From contig CP107926.1 in NCBI GenBank assembly GCA_036015235.1, positions 3,848,001 to 3,912,000 on the forward strand: a stretch of 64,000 nt of DNA, read 5' to 3'. The DNA is from Streptomyces sp. NBC_00433. Lineage in GTDB: Bacteria; Actinomycetota; Actinomycetes; Streptomycetales; Streptomycetaceae. Made by a program: the position numbers and the translations under genes. The notes under the pieces are model-generated. The model made no database searches. It was given only the letters and a program-made list of their open reading frames with translations, and was not told the origin of the DNA. Shown here piece by piece: positions 26,934 through 35,975 of the stretch; within the stretch, counting starts at the first letter, position 1, and each line of letters starts with the position of its first letter.

Positions 26934-27347
26934 ATGGCTCCGCTCAGCGCCGGGCGCCACACCCGCAACCCCTCGGCCCGCCCCGGCCCCGCGCCCGCCG
27001 ACCCGACCGGCCCCGCGCCCGGAACGGCGACCGACCCGGCGCCCCGGCGGGCGAACCGTACGCCTACGGGCCGCTCCCCGGCCTGGTCCTGCTGCCCGCC
27101 GGGGCCGCCGCGAGCTTCGCGGGAGCCGCGGTGCCGGCGACGGACGGGGTGGAGCCGGGGCACACCGGGCTCGCGGGCGACGCCATGAACACCGCGATGG
27201 AGCCGGGCCCGACCGTCGTCCTCGCCGCGCTGCTCACACTCGGCTCCGACGCCGCCTCACCGGCCGCGGCGGCAGCCGCCTTCGCGGTCCTCGCCGTCTT
27301 CGACACCCGGCACCGAACAACCGAGTCACCCACCCAGGGAGCCAGCA
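26934..27347 (+). pseudogene. remnant of an MFS transporter
   Basis: An ATG at 26934 opens a short Pro/Arg/Thr-rich frame, but from about 27055 a different frame encodes a recognisable C-terminal piece of a major-facilitator exporter: LPGLVLLPAGAAASFAGAAV, then GVEPGHTGLAGDAMNTAMEP and a last hydrophobic helix ending AVFDTRHR. Everything between an MFS N-terminus and this piece is missing and the frames do not match. It sits between the TetR and SDR genes, so the module originally was probably TetR–MFS–SDR. Confidence 0.6.
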
Positions 27348-28112
27348 ATGACCGCACGCTTCACCGGCAAGGCCGTCCTCGTCACCGGCGCGGGCACCGG
27401 CATAGGCCGGGCCACCGCACTGGCCTTCGCCGCCGAGGGGGCCTCCGTGGTCGCCGCGGGACGTACCGCCGTCACGCTCGCCGAGACGGTCGCGCTCATA
27501 GAGAAGGCGGGCGGCACGGCCGTCGCGGTCACCGCCGACGTGGCGCGCTCGGCGGACGCCAGGGCCCTGGTCCGCCGCAGCGTCGAGCACTTCGGCGGCC
27601 TCGACGTCGCCGTCAACAATGCGGGCGTCTTCCGCGGCGGCGCCCCCGTGGCCGACCTCCCCGAGGAGGACTGGCGCACCCTCCTCGACGTCAACCTCAC
27701 CGGCGTGCTCCTCGGCCTCCAGGCCCAGGTCGCCCGCATGCGCGACCAGCCGTCCGGCGGCGCCATCGTCAACGTCGCCTCCAACCTCGGCGCCCACAGC
27801 CGCATCCCGGGCCTGGCGGGCTACCTCACCACCAAGGCCGCCGTCTCGGCCCTCACCAGGGCCGCCGCCCTCGACCACATCGCCGACGGCGTCCGCATCA
27901 ACGCGGTGAGCCCCGGCCCGACCGACACCCCCATGTCCCTCCGCCGGGGCGAGACCCCCGCCGACCGCACCACCCGCATGAGGACCGCGGTCCCCCTCGG
28001 CCGCGTCTCCACCACCACCGAGGTCGCCGCCGCGATCCTCTACCTGTCCTCCCCGGAGGCCGCGTCCCTGGTCGGCACCGACCTGGTGATCGACGGCGGC
28101 GCCTCCGCCTGA
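27348..28112 (+). CDS. short-chain dehydrogenase/reductase
   Basis: A 254-residue classical SDR, NAD(P)(H)-dependent, substrate unknown. Motifs: cofactor TGAGTGIG (residues 14-21), NNAG, active-site Ser region IVNVASNLGAHS and YLTTK (Tyr–Lys), then SPGPTDTPM and the C-terminal DLVIDGGASA. The ATG at 27348 follows AGGGAG. It lies downstream of a TetR gene and an MFS remnant and is likely controlled by that TetR. Confidence 0.93.
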   Translation: MTARFTGKAVLVTGAGTGIGRATALAFAAEGASVVAAGRTAVTLAETVALIEKAGGTAVAVTADVARSADARALVRRSVEHFGGLDVAVNNAGVFRGGAPVADLPEEDWRTLLDVNLTGVLLGLQAQVARMRDQPSGGAIVNVASNLGAHSRIPGLAGYLTTKAAVSALTRAAALDHIADGVRINAVSPGPTDTPMSLRRGETPADRTTRMRTAVPLGRVSTTTEVAAAILYLSSPEAASLVGTDLVIDGGASA

Positions 28113-28192
28113 CGGCGGGCGGGTCGCGGGGGGAGCCGGGGCCGCGCCCCGGCATGATCGCGGGACTCCGCGGAGCGGAAGGAGCGGGCGCC

Positions 28193-28766
28193 ATGACCAC
28201 CGCCCCCGGTGACGCACTTGCCTACCTGGCTGTGCGGGACATCGTCGAGCAGATGCGATCCGCCGTTCCCGGCAGGCTGGAGATCACCGAGGAAGGAATC
28301 GTCCACGACACGGGGTTCCCCAGCGGGCCGCACGAGGTGACCGCCGCCCGGGTCAGCCGCCGACTGGAGAAGGTCATGCCGGAGGGCCTGCTCGCGCACA
28401 CCGGCACGCGATGCGGAGGACGTCCACGAGGGCGTGGTGCGGCATCCCGACGTCATGGTCATCGCCGAGGCCGACATGGAAGTCGAGGGCTCCTTCGACC
28501 CCGCCGGCCTGCTCGCGGCGATCGAGGTGGTCTCCCGCTCCAACCCGGACAACGACTGGGTCGGCAAGATGCGCGACTACCCGCTGCTGGGCATCCCCGT
28601 CCCCGTCCTCTTCGACCCGCGCACCGGCGGGGGCGACGTCCTGTCGGACACCCACCCGACGCCGAACGGGCCGCGCTACGCGACCCGTACGGACTTCGTC
28701 TACGGCGAGGACGTCACGATCGGCGAGTGGACGATCTCCACGGAGAATCTGCCGCGCTACCGGTGA
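28193..28766 (+). pseudogene. frameshifted Uma2 family endonuclease
   Basis: The N-terminal half starts at ATG 28193 after GGAAGGAG (MTTAPGDALAYLAVRDIVEQ … GLLAHTG). Near 28401-28412 the reading must shift by one base to continue as DAEDVHEGVVRHPDVMVIAE … LLAAIEVVSRSNPDNDWVGK to the stop at 28766. Both halves are recognisably Uma2 (Asp of HPDVMV and Glu of AIEVVS as putative active-site residues). Neither half alone is a complete protein. It is either a pseudogene or a one-base sequence error. Confidence 0.75.
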
Positions 28767-28941
28767 GCGCCGCCGGGCGGGGTGGCGCGGCGCGGTCTCC
28801 TCGCAGACGGGCGCAGAAGCGCTCCGAGACGGGCGGCCGGGAGAGCACCACTGCGAGCGGCCAGGGGCGATTGTCGGTGGCGGTCGCTAAGGTCGGTGGT
28901 GTCTGAGGGGCAGTCAAGAAGGCGGTCGAGGAGGACTGACC

Positions 28942-30945
28942 ATGCGATCACCGGACGAGCTGGGCCGCGTCCCCTGGCATGAGCTGGGGCATGCCTTCGG
29001 ATCCGCCGATGATGTGCCCCGGCAGATCAGGGCGCTCTACCTCGGGGACGAGGAGGCGGCGCGCGAGGCGATATACGAGCTGCACGGGACGATCCACCAC
29101 CAGGGCTCGATCTATCCCGCGTCCGCGCCCGCAGTCCCCTTCCTCGCCCACGCCGCCCTCTACGCCCGGGACAGCCTGCGCGCCGAGCTGCTGACGCTGC
29201 TCGCCACGCTCGCCGACCACCTCCCCGAGGACACCGCGTCGCCGCACTGGCCCGGCAGCTCCGTCGCCGGCGTCTGCGCCGAGCTGGCGCGGGTGATGCC
29301 CGATCTGCTGCCGTGCGTGCGCGACCCCGACCGTGCGGTGCGGCGGGCGGCCCTGCGGGTCGTCGCGGCGGTGGCCGACCTGCTGCCCGCCGAGCTGAAG
29401 GCGATCGCCGCCGCCGAGGCCGACGTGCTCTATGCCGAGGACCCGGTCCCGGCGGTGAGGGCGGACGCCATGGTCGTTCGGGCCATGCTCGGCGGGGAGC
29501 CCGCGCGGCTGGACGACCCGGTGCCCGAGGTGCGGCTCGCCGCCGCCGTGTTCGCCGCCGAGCGGTCCGGGCCGCCCTATGCCCCGGAGGTGGTGGACGT
29601 CCTCACCGAAAGCCGCGCCGCCGCCGACCCGGAGGACGACTACCCGGAGGACTCCCCGGACGGCGCCACGGGCGACTACCCGGACGACTTCGAGGACGGC
29701 TCCACGGACGACTTCCCCGGCGGCTTCCGGGACGGCTTCCCGGACGAGGACGACCTCCCGGTGGACGACGACTTCCCGTGGCCCGGCACCGAAGGCCGGG
29801 ACGCGGACCTCACCCGCCTGCTGCTGGAGGACCCGGCGGCGGCCCTGTCCGTCGCCGCCCGCTGGGCCGCCGACGGCGACGTCGGCAACCGCGGCTCCTG
29901 GCTGGCCGAGGAGGTCGCCAACGACTGGCGCGACCGCGAGGCCGCCGTCATCGACGTGCTGCTCAGCGCGCTGCCGCACCAGCGCAGCGACGGCGAGCGC
30001 GCCAACCGTGTGGACGCCATCGGCCGCTGGGTCGCACTGCACCCGTCGCCGGGCCAGGAGCTGCGCGACACCCTGTTCGGCTACGCCCGCGGCGATGAGC
30101 GGCTGACAGCCCGGCCCGCGCTGCTCGCTCTCGTCCGCGCCCGCGACCCGCGCGCCATCGACCTGCTGGCCGACCGGCCCGGCCCCAGTCCCACGACGCT
30201 GCGGGCGGCGTCCGTGTATTTCCCCGGCGCGGGCGACCGCCTCATAGCCGTGGTCCGCCGCGAGCTGGCGGCGGACCCCGACGGCGGCGACGCGACCAAC
30301 CTGATCGAAGCCCTCGCCGGCTTCGGCACCGCGGCGCTGCGCGCGGCCGTGCCCGACCTGATCGCCCGCCTGCCGCACGGCTACGGCGCCATCGCCGCCG
30401 CCCGCCACCTCGGCCTGGCCGGCGTGCGCAGCCGGGAGGCCGAGTCCGCGCTGCTCGCGTCCATGCGGCACCGCGAGACCAAGATCCGCGCGGCGGCGGC
30501 CGTCGCCCACTACCAGCTGACCGGCGACCCGGGCCCGGCCCTGGAGGTCTTCCGCACCCTGCTCTCCTCCCCCGGCTTCGCCCCCTTGCACGTGACCGAC
30601 CTCGAAGCCCTGGGCCGCGCCGCGGCGCCGCTGCTCCCCCTGGTCGAGCCGCTGCTCACCGACTCCTACGAGCCGGCCCGCGTCGGCGCGGCCCAGGCCG
30701 TCGCCTGGCTCACCGGCTCCCCCGCCCGGTCCGTCCCGGTCCTCACCGCCTCGGTCGCCGCCAACCCCGTGGGCTTCAGCGCCCTGAAGGCCCTGGCCGC
30801 CATCGCCCCCGTCCCCGCCGTGCTGCATCCCGCCCTCCACGACTTCGCGACATCCCCTCGCCGCCTCATCGGCCCCACCCCGACCGACGAGATCCACCCC
30901 GACGAGCAGCTCCGCACCCTGGCCCGCCGCCTGCTCGCCCGATGA
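28942..30945 (+). CDS. HEAT-repeat protein with acidic insert
   Basis: A 667-residue, mainly helical protein. HEAT-like repeats are visible before and after a central acidic stretch (about residues 230-285) rich in DDFP, EDG and DGF motifs. Examples: VRRAALRVVAAVADLLPAEL, VRLAAAVFAAERS, TKIRAAAAVAHYQLTGDPGP, ARVGAAQAVAWLTGSPA. No signal peptide or membrane segment. Such proteins act as scaffolds in Streptomyces, but no partner is known. ATG at 28942; single gene. Confidence 0.8.
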   Translation: MRSPDELGRVPWHELGHAFGSADDVPRQIRALYLGDEEAAREAIYELHGTIHHQGSIYPASAPAVPFLAHAALYARDSLRAELLTLLATLADHLPEDTASPHWPGSSVAGVCAELARVMPDLLPCVRDPDRAVRRAALRVVAAVADLLPAELKAIAAAEADVLYAEDPVPAVRADAMVVRAMLGGEPARLDDPVPEVRLAAAVFAAERSGPPYAPEVVDVLTESRAAADPEDDYPEDSPDGATGDYPDDFEDGSTDDFPGGFRDGFPDEDDLPVDDDFPWPGTEGRDADLTRLLLEDPAAALSVAARWAADGDVGNRGSWLAEEVANDWRDREAAVIDVLLSALPHQRSDGERANRVDAIGRWVALHPSPGQELRDTLFGYARGDERLTARPALLALVRARDPRAIDLLADRPGPSPTTLRAASVYFPGAGDRLIAVVRRELAADPDGGDATNLIEALAGFGTAALRAAVPDLIARLPHGYGAIAAARHLGLAGVRSREAESALLASMRHRETKIRAAAAVAHYQLTGDPGPALEVFRTLLSSPGFAPLHVTDLEALGRAAAPLLPLVEPLLTDSYEPARVGAAQAVAWLTGSPARSVPVLTASVAANPVGFSALKALAAIAPVPAVLHPALHDFATSPRRLIGPTPTDEIHPDEQLRTLARRLLAR

Positions 30946-31143
30946 CTTCCGCCCCGCCGGCCGGCCCCCTGCGGGGCACCCGGTCTCGCGGGCCGACCTG
31001 CCCGGACGCGGGGGCCGCGCCCGCCACCGCCCCTCCCCCGCCGGGACCCGGCACCGCGTCGTACGGAGAGCACCTGTAACACGGCGGCGGCCCCGTGCAT
31101 CGACTACGGGTAAGAACACGCCGTCCGGAGGGGGCCGTCCGCA

Positions 31144-31671
31144 TTGCGACACGCACAGACCAAGGCGTACATCGAGTTCGCCCAGGCCAGAACAAGGCCG
31201 TTGTACCGCTCCGCGTGGCTGCTCACCGGCGGTGACACGCACCTCGCGGAGGACCTCGTCCAGGAGACGCTGAGCCGGATGTACGTCGTGTGGGGGCGCC
31301 GGTCGGACAAGGTCGGCAACCCGGCCGCCTACGCCCAGACCGTCCTCGTACGGAACTTCCTGATGCACCGGCGGCGCCGCGCCACCGGCACCGAGCGGCT
31401 GACGGCCGAACCCCCGGAGTCCGGGCAGCAGCCGGCCGCGGGCGGCACCGCCGACGTGGCGCTGCGGCTGACGCTGCTCGACGCGCTCGCCCGGCTCAGC
31501 CCGAAGGACCGCGCGGTGCTCGTCCTGCGCTACTGGGAGGACCGCAGCGTCGAGGAGACCGCGGCGGCCATGGACGCGTCGTCGGGCGCGATACGCACCC
31601 GTACGGTCCGCGCCCTGGAGCGGCTGCGGGCCGAACTGGGCGAGCAGGCGGCCGATCTCGTCCCGCGCTGA
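31144..31671 (+). CDS. SigE-family ECF RNA polymerase sigma factor
   Basis: A 175-residue sigma-70 family protein with region 2 (LYRSAWLLTGGDTHLAEDLV, QETLSRMYVVW) and region 4 (LSPKDRAVLVLRYWEDRSVE, GAIRTRTVRALERLRAEL). It belongs to the actinobacterial SigE-like group, which lacks classical anti-sigma domains. Start appears to be the TTG at 31144, about 11 nt after GGAGGG; no better ATG/GTG is available. The next gene encodes its likely membrane partner. Confidence 0.88.
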   Translation: MRHAQTKAYIEFAQARTRPLYRSAWLLTGGDTHLAEDLVQETLSRMYVVWGRRSDKVGNPAAYAQTVLVRNFLMHRRRRATGTERLTAEPPESGQQPAAGGTADVALRLTLLDALARLSPKDRAVLVLRYWEDRSVEETAAAMDASSGAIRTRTVRALERLRAELGEQAADLVPR

Positions 31672-31836
31672 GCCGCACGTCGCACCCGCCACCGCCTCGC
31701 GCCCAGGCGAACACCGGATCCGGCGCCGCCTCGCCATGAGGCGCACACCGCACCCGGCACCGCTTCCGCTCGCCGGCAGTACCCGCCACCCGTCCGCACG
31801 CGCGGTCCGCGCATGCCCACCAGACGAGGATCACCC

Positions 31837-32655
31837 ATGCCCGAATTCGAGGACGCGCTCAGCACCGCCTTCCGGCAGGCCACCGAATCCGTCCGGCCCG
31901 ACAAACCGCTGCGGCTGGTGTCCGAGGCGCACGCCCAGGGCCGCAGGATCCGGCGGCGGCGCAAGGTCGCCGTGGTGTCGACGGCGGTCGCCGTCGCCGC
32001 CGCCGTGGCGATCGGCGGCACGGTCGTCGCCACGTCGGCGTCCGGCAGCCACCGCGCCGGCACGATCGTCGCGGACCCCGCGAACCCGCGGACCGCCCAG
32101 GGGAAGAGGGACGCGCAGATGCGCGACGCCTTCACCGCGCTGCTGACCCCCGGCACCCTCGCCGGGATACAGTCCGAGGACAGCGACCCGGGGGAAGCGC
32201 AGCAGGGCGTGGCGCCCGCGGCGGGTATCGCGGCCAAGTTCACCAACAGCCGCGGCACGGCGGTGGTGTCCGTCTTCGTGACCCGCAAACCCGCCGGGTC
32301 GGAGCCGTCCAGGGCCGTCTGCCCTCCCGTCCGTGGTGGGGACTCCGACGGCCCGTGCCACCTGTTCGCATACAAGGACGGCCGGGGCATGGTCTCGCAG
32401 AACATCCATCCGGCCCCCGCGGACTGGCTGGGGTCGTACTACGAGACCGCCGACTACCAGGTCACCATCGGCCAGAACTGGTTGCGGACGCCGCACCACA
32501 GCAACTCCCCGACGACCGACGCGCCGCTGACCGTCGCGCAGCTGACGTCGATCGCCGAATCCGACCTCTGGCGGGACATCGCCGCGGGGATGCCGGTGCC
32601 GCCCCGGTCGGCCATGGTGCCGGGCCGGCTGATCACCACGGAATCGTGGTCCTGA
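31837..32655 (+). CDS. single-pass membrane protein, partner of the sigma factor
   Basis: A 272-residue protein of unknown family. A cytoplasmic N-terminus (MPEFEDALSTAFRQATESVR) and basic GRRIRRRRK precede one membrane helix (about 44-65); residues 66-272 would be outside, with two cysteines (AVCPPVRGG; DGPCHLFAY). The ATG at 31837 is 6 nt after GACGAGGA. The order sigma factor–membrane protein suggests it modulates or senses for the SigE-type factor, but no known anti-sigma motif is visible. Confidence 0.65.
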   Translation: MPEFEDALSTAFRQATESVRPDKPLRLVSEAHAQGRRIRRRRKVAVVSTAVAVAAAVAIGGTVVATSASGSHRAGTIVADPANPRTAQGKRDAQMRDAFTALLTPGTLAGIQSEDSDPGEAQQGVAPAAGIAAKFTNSRGTAVVSVFVTRKPAGSEPSRAVCPPVRGGDSDGPCHLFAYKDGRGMVSQNIHPAPADWLGSYYETADYQVTIGQNWLRTPHHSNSPTTDAPLTVAQLTSIAESDLWRDIAAGMPVPPRSAMVPGRLITTESWS

Positions 32656-32878
32656 CCCTTCCGCCGCGACGCCGCTCCCGTACCGGCGGACCGGAATCGC
32701 TGGGCTGTATCCAACAGAGGCGGTAACGTATCCATCGTGCCGCGCATTGCGTACCCCGGCGGCGGGCCCTGACGTGCCCTACGGCCACTCGACCCTCCGG
32801 CAGTGCGTGACGTCCCGCCTCGATATCCGGTTGGCTTTCGTATGCCATCACGATCGGCCCAAGGGGAAGTGAAAAGCG

Positions 32879-33277
32879 ATGTCCAATGTCGAGATCGTCA
32901 GGAAGATGTACGACGACTTCTTCGTCCGCGGTGACACCGACGCGGTGGTCGCGGTCCTCGATCCCACCATCGAGTGGGCGGAGCCCGACCTGGAGTTCCT
33001 CCCCTACGCCGGACTCACGAAGGGGAGGGAGAACGTCACCGAGAAGGTCTTCCCGCATATCCCCGCCACTTACGAGAAGCTCCTCTTCCGCCCCGAGACC
33101 TTCATCGACGGGGGCGACACCGTCACGGTCATGGGTGAGTGCCTCGCCAAGGGGTTCGACAACCCGGAAGAGCAATTCCCCTTCGCGCACGTGGTGAGAC
33201 TCCGCGACGGCCTGGTCGTACGGTTCGACCACTTCGTCGACACGAACAAGATCGCCCGGACCCTGAGAACGAGATAG
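32879..33277 (+). CDS. SnoaL/NTF2-like ketosteroid-isomerase-fold protein
   Basis: A 132-residue NTF2-fold protein of the SnoaL-like group: VRKMYDDFFVRGDTDAVVAV, then IEWAEPDLEFLPYAG, and the closing strands AHVVRLRDGLVVRFDHFVDT. Many such proteins are isomerases or cyclases or have no known activity. The ATG at 32879 follows AAGGGGAAGTG. The dehalogenase-like gene starts within 10 nt of its stop, so the two probably act in one pathway. Confidence 0.82.
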   Translation: MSNVEIVRKMYDDFFVRGDTDAVVAVLDPTIEWAEPDLEFLPYAGLTKGRENVTEKVFPHIPATYEKLLFRPETFIDGGDTVTVMGECLAKGFDNPEEQFPFAHVVRLRDGLVVRFDHFVDTNKIARTLRTR

Positions 33278-33285
33278 GCGCCACC

Positions 33286-34182
33286 ATCAACACGGACTGG
33301 ACATTCGGTGGCCTGTGGCCTTACGAGCCGCGGTGGTTCGACACCCCCGAGGGCCGATTGCACTACATCGACGAGGGGAAGCGCGACGGCGACGCGGTCG
33401 TGCTGATCCACGGAAACCCCACCTGGGGATTCCTCTACCGGAATTTCATCGACCCCCTGGTGCACGCGGGCTACCGGGTCGTCGTCCCCGACTTCCTCGG
33501 CTTCGGACGCTCCGACAAGCCCAAGGACCGCATCGCCTATCACGCCGCCGCGCACACCCGGCGCCTCGCCGACCTCCTGGACTCCCTCGACCTGGACCAC
33601 ACCACCGTCGTCCCGCAGGACTGGGGAGGGCTGGGCCTGGCCTGGGCCGTCGCCCGCCCGGAGCGCGTCGACCGGCTCTTCATCCTGAACACCACCGCAC
33701 ACAACCCGGACCATTTCCGGGTTCCGGCCGCGCTCAAGCTCTTCCGCACCCCCGGCCTGGGCGAGATCATGGTGAAGGGCCTCTCGCTCTTCCACCGCCT
33801 CTTCCTCTTCGCGGCCGGCACGATGCGCCGGGAGCGGCTGACACCCCAGGTGCGGCGGGCGTATCTCGCCCCGCACCCGACGTGGTCGAGCCGCACCGGG
33901 GTGCTGGAATTCCCCCGGCAGATACCCACCGGCCCGGTCAGCCCGTTGACGTCACTCCTCAGCGACCTCGAAACCGGCCTCGAACGCGAATTCAGGAGCC
34001 GGCCCGTCGAGATCGTCTGGGCCATGAAAGACGTGGCTTTCACGTCGCAGATACTCAATGACCAATGGCTCAGGACCTTCCCCGACGCCAAGGTGCTGCG
34101 CCTCCCCGACGCCGGCCACTACCTCCAGGAGGACGCCCACGAGGAGATCGTCGCCGAACTCCTCGACTTCCTCCGCACCTAG
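33286..34182 (+). CDS. haloalkane-dehalogenase-like alpha/beta hydrolase
   Basis: A 298-residue alpha/beta hydrolase. HGNPTWGFLYRN holds the halide-stabilising Asn; the nucleophile is Asp in VVPQDWGG, followed by Trp; WAMKDVAFT supplies an Asp after strand 7 (type I dehalogenase layout) and DAGHYLQED the catalytic His. Homology begins at INTDWTFGGLWPYEPRWFDT, exactly where no ATG, GTG or TTG exists; the first conserved codon is ATC at 33286. The only canonical in-frame start (GTG 33139) lies inside the previous gene in another frame. The start may be ATC or a mutated ATG. Confidence 0.85.
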   Translation: MNTDWTFGGLWPYEPRWFDTPEGRLHYIDEGKRDGDAVVLIHGNPTWGFLYRNFIDPLVHAGYRVVVPDFLGFGRSDKPKDRIAYHAAAHTRRLADLLDSLDLDHTTVVPQDWGGLGLAWAVARPERVDRLFILNTTAHNPDHFRVPAALKLFRTPGLGEIMVKGLSLFHRLFLFAAGTMRRERLTPQVRRAYLAPHPTWSSRTGVLEFPRQIPTGPVSPLTSLLSDLETGLEREFRSRPVEIVWAMKDVAFTSQILNDQWLRTFPDAKVLRLPDAGHYLQEDAHEEIVAELLDFLRT

Positions 34183-34207
34183 GGTCTGTTCCCATGGAAA
34201 TCCTCGG

Positions 34208-35170
34208 CTACGGTGTCAGCACGATCCTGCCGAAGACCTCGCCGGCGTCCATTTTCCGGTGCGCCAGCACGGCTGCGTCCAGTGGCAGCACCTCGTGCAC
34301 CACTGTTTCGATCTCGCCCCGGCTCGCCGCGGCGAAGTGCTCGCTCCGCACGGCACGCCGTTCGGCCGCGGTGACGGTGGCCGCGCTGAAAGCGGCGAAG
34401 GACATCGACTTCTGGAACGCCGCCATGATCTTCGTGCCGAAGTCCGCCGGTGGCTGCCCCGCGACGGCGCCCACGGCCACCATGCGGCCGTTCGGGTCGA
34501 GCCGGTCGAAGAACGACGGCATGTCCTTGCCGGCCACCACGTCGATGATGACGTCATAGCCCGCGGGAGACGGTTCCCCTCCGTCGCCCGAGCGGTCCAG
34601 CACATGGGTCGCGCCCAGGCGTCGCAGTCGCTCGCCGCGCTCGGCCGACGAGGTGGTGACCGCCACCGCGGCGGCGCCGCCGCGAGCGGCGAGTTGCACT
34701 GCCATGATCCCGATGCTGCCGGCCGCACCGCGCACCAGGACCGTCTCCCCGGGAGCGAAGTGGGCGTGGCGGAGCCCGAAGTGGGCCACCACGCCGGCGC
34801 TGCCGAGTGTCACCGCATTGACTGCGGACAGGTTCACGGGCAGGGGAACGATCTCCTCGACCGGCGCGAGGGCCTGTTCGACGTAGCCTCCGCCGGTCCC
34901 GGTGAAGGCCCACACCCGCCCGCCGATCCACGACGCGTCGACGCCGTCGCCGACCGCGGTCACGGTGCCCGCCACCTCGCCGCCCGGGATGTGGCCCTCC
35001 TTGAAGCCGTAGGCGGCCAGAGCCCCGCTCCTGATCACGGTGTCGACACCGCCGACGCCCACCGCCTCGGTGGCTATCCGTACCTGCCCGGCAGCGGGTA
35101 CGGGTACCGGCAGGCCGACGACAGCCAGACCGTCAGGACTTCCGAACGTCCGGATCGAGATTGCCTTCAC
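34208..35170 (-). CDS. NADPH:quinone reductase-like MDR oxidoreductase
   Basis: A 320-residue medium-chain reductase of the zinc-free quinone-oxidoreductase group. GroES-like N-terminal domain (VKAISIRTFGSPDGLAVVGL … GHIPGGEVAGTVTAVGDGVD), then the cofactor domain VRGAAGSIGIMAVQLAARGG. The structural Cys ligands of zinc enzymes are absent. GTG at 35170 chosen because homology starts there; GTG 35182 and ATG 35203 are alternatives. Divergent from a TetR gene with a clear operator between them, so probably induced when TetR releases. Confidence 0.88.
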   Translation of the reverse strand: MKAISIRTFGSPDGLAVVGLPVPVPAAGQVRIATEAVGVGGVDTVIRSGALAAYGFKEGHIPGGEVAGTVTAVGDGVDASWIGGRVWAFTGTGGGYVEQALAPVEEIVPLPVNLSAVNAVTLGSAGVVAHFGLRHAHFAPGETVLVRGAAGSIGIMAVQLAARGGAAAVAVTTSSAERGERLRRLGATHVLDRSGDGGEPSPAGYDVIIDVVAGKDMPSFFDRLDPNGRMVAVGAVAGQPPADFGTKIMAAFQKSMSFAAFSAATVTAAERRAVRSEHFAAASRGEIETVVHEVLPLDAAVLAHRKMDAGEVFGRIVLTP

Positions 35171-35227
35171 TGTGGTCTCCACGTTCTCGGACAGCTCAAG
35201 CACGAGAGCTTCTACGTCTCGGACGCT

Positions 35228-35247
35228 AACGGACGCCCTCGTCCGTT
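35228..35247. promoter_or_regulatory. TetR-type operator between the reductase and TetR genes
   Basis: Perfect inverted repeat AACGGAC-GCCCTC-GTCCGTT (7-bp arms, 6-bp spacer) midway in the 94-bp divergent region. Size and position fit a TetR-family operator controlling both directions. Confidence 0.65.
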
Positions 35248-35264
35248 TGGGTAAAGTGAGAGTG

Positions 35265-35975
35265 GTGACCGACCGCTTGCCTCACACGCTGCGTTCCGAC
35301 GCGCTGGACAACCGCGGACGCATCCTCGACGCGGCTCGGGCGCTGTTCTCCACCGATGGCCTGGACGTGCCGATGCGGGAGGTCGCGCGGCGCGCCGGGG
35401 TGGGACCTGCCACCTTGTACCGTCGCTTCCCGACCAAGCAGACGCTGGTCGCCGAGGCCTTCGCGGACCAGCTGAACGCCTGTCGCGCCATCGTCGACGA
35501 GGGGTGCGCCGATCCTGATCCGTGGCGTGGCCTGTGCCTGGTGATCGAGAGGATCTGCGAGCTGCACGCACGCGATCGGGGCTTCACCGAAGCCTTCCTG
35601 TCGACCTACCCGGAGATGAAGGATGTCGCCGCGGGCCGTGAGTACACGCTGAAAGCAGTCGCCGTACTGGCTCAGCGAGCCAAGGAAGCGGGACAGCTGC
35701 GGTCCGACTTCGTCCTGGACGACCTGATTCTCATCCTCATGGCCAACAAGGGGATCCACGCCACATCGACCGCCAACCAGGTCAAGGCCTCCCGACGCTT
35801 CGCAGGCTTGGCGATCCGGGCGTTCGAAGCCTGCCCTCAGCACGCACCGCTACCACCAGCGGCAGGCCCGGCCTCCGCAGCACCTGGTCGTCCCAGCCGC
35901 GCGCCCCGAGCCGTACGGGGTGGGCCGGATCCGGGTGCTGCTCGCGGAGCAGGTCCCGGACCGGGTCGGCGGTGA
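35265..35975 (+). CDS. TetR-family regulator with abnormal C-terminal extension
   Basis: The frame encodes a TetR protein: DNRGRILDAARALFSTDGLD, VPMREVARRAGVGPATLYRR, FPTKQTLVAEAF. Likely start GTG 35265 (other GTGs at 35256 and 35262), giving 236 residues. Up to about residue 195 (AGLAIRAFEACPQ) it matches normal TetR length; the remaining Pro/Ala/Arg-rich tail is translated from DNA that on the other strand is a remnant of a phosphotransferase gene. So the native stop was probably lost when the segments joined. Confidence 0.88.
   Translation: MTDRLPHTLRSDALDNRGRILDAARALFSTDGLDVPMREVARRAGVGPATLYRRFPTKQTLVAEAFADQLNACRAIVDEGCADPDPWRGLCLVIERICELHARDRGFTEAFLSTYPEMKDVAAGREYTLKAVAVLAQRAKEAGQLRSDFVLDDLILILMANKGIHATSTANQVKASRRFAGLAIRAFEACPQHAPLPPAAGPASAAPGRPSRAPRAVRGGPDPGAARGAGPGPGRR

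Noticed and set aside
28948..31746. 932-codon minus-strand frame opposite the HEAT-repeat and sigma genes
   Set aside because: Antisense to well-supported genes; low-complexity Gly/Arg/Val translation.
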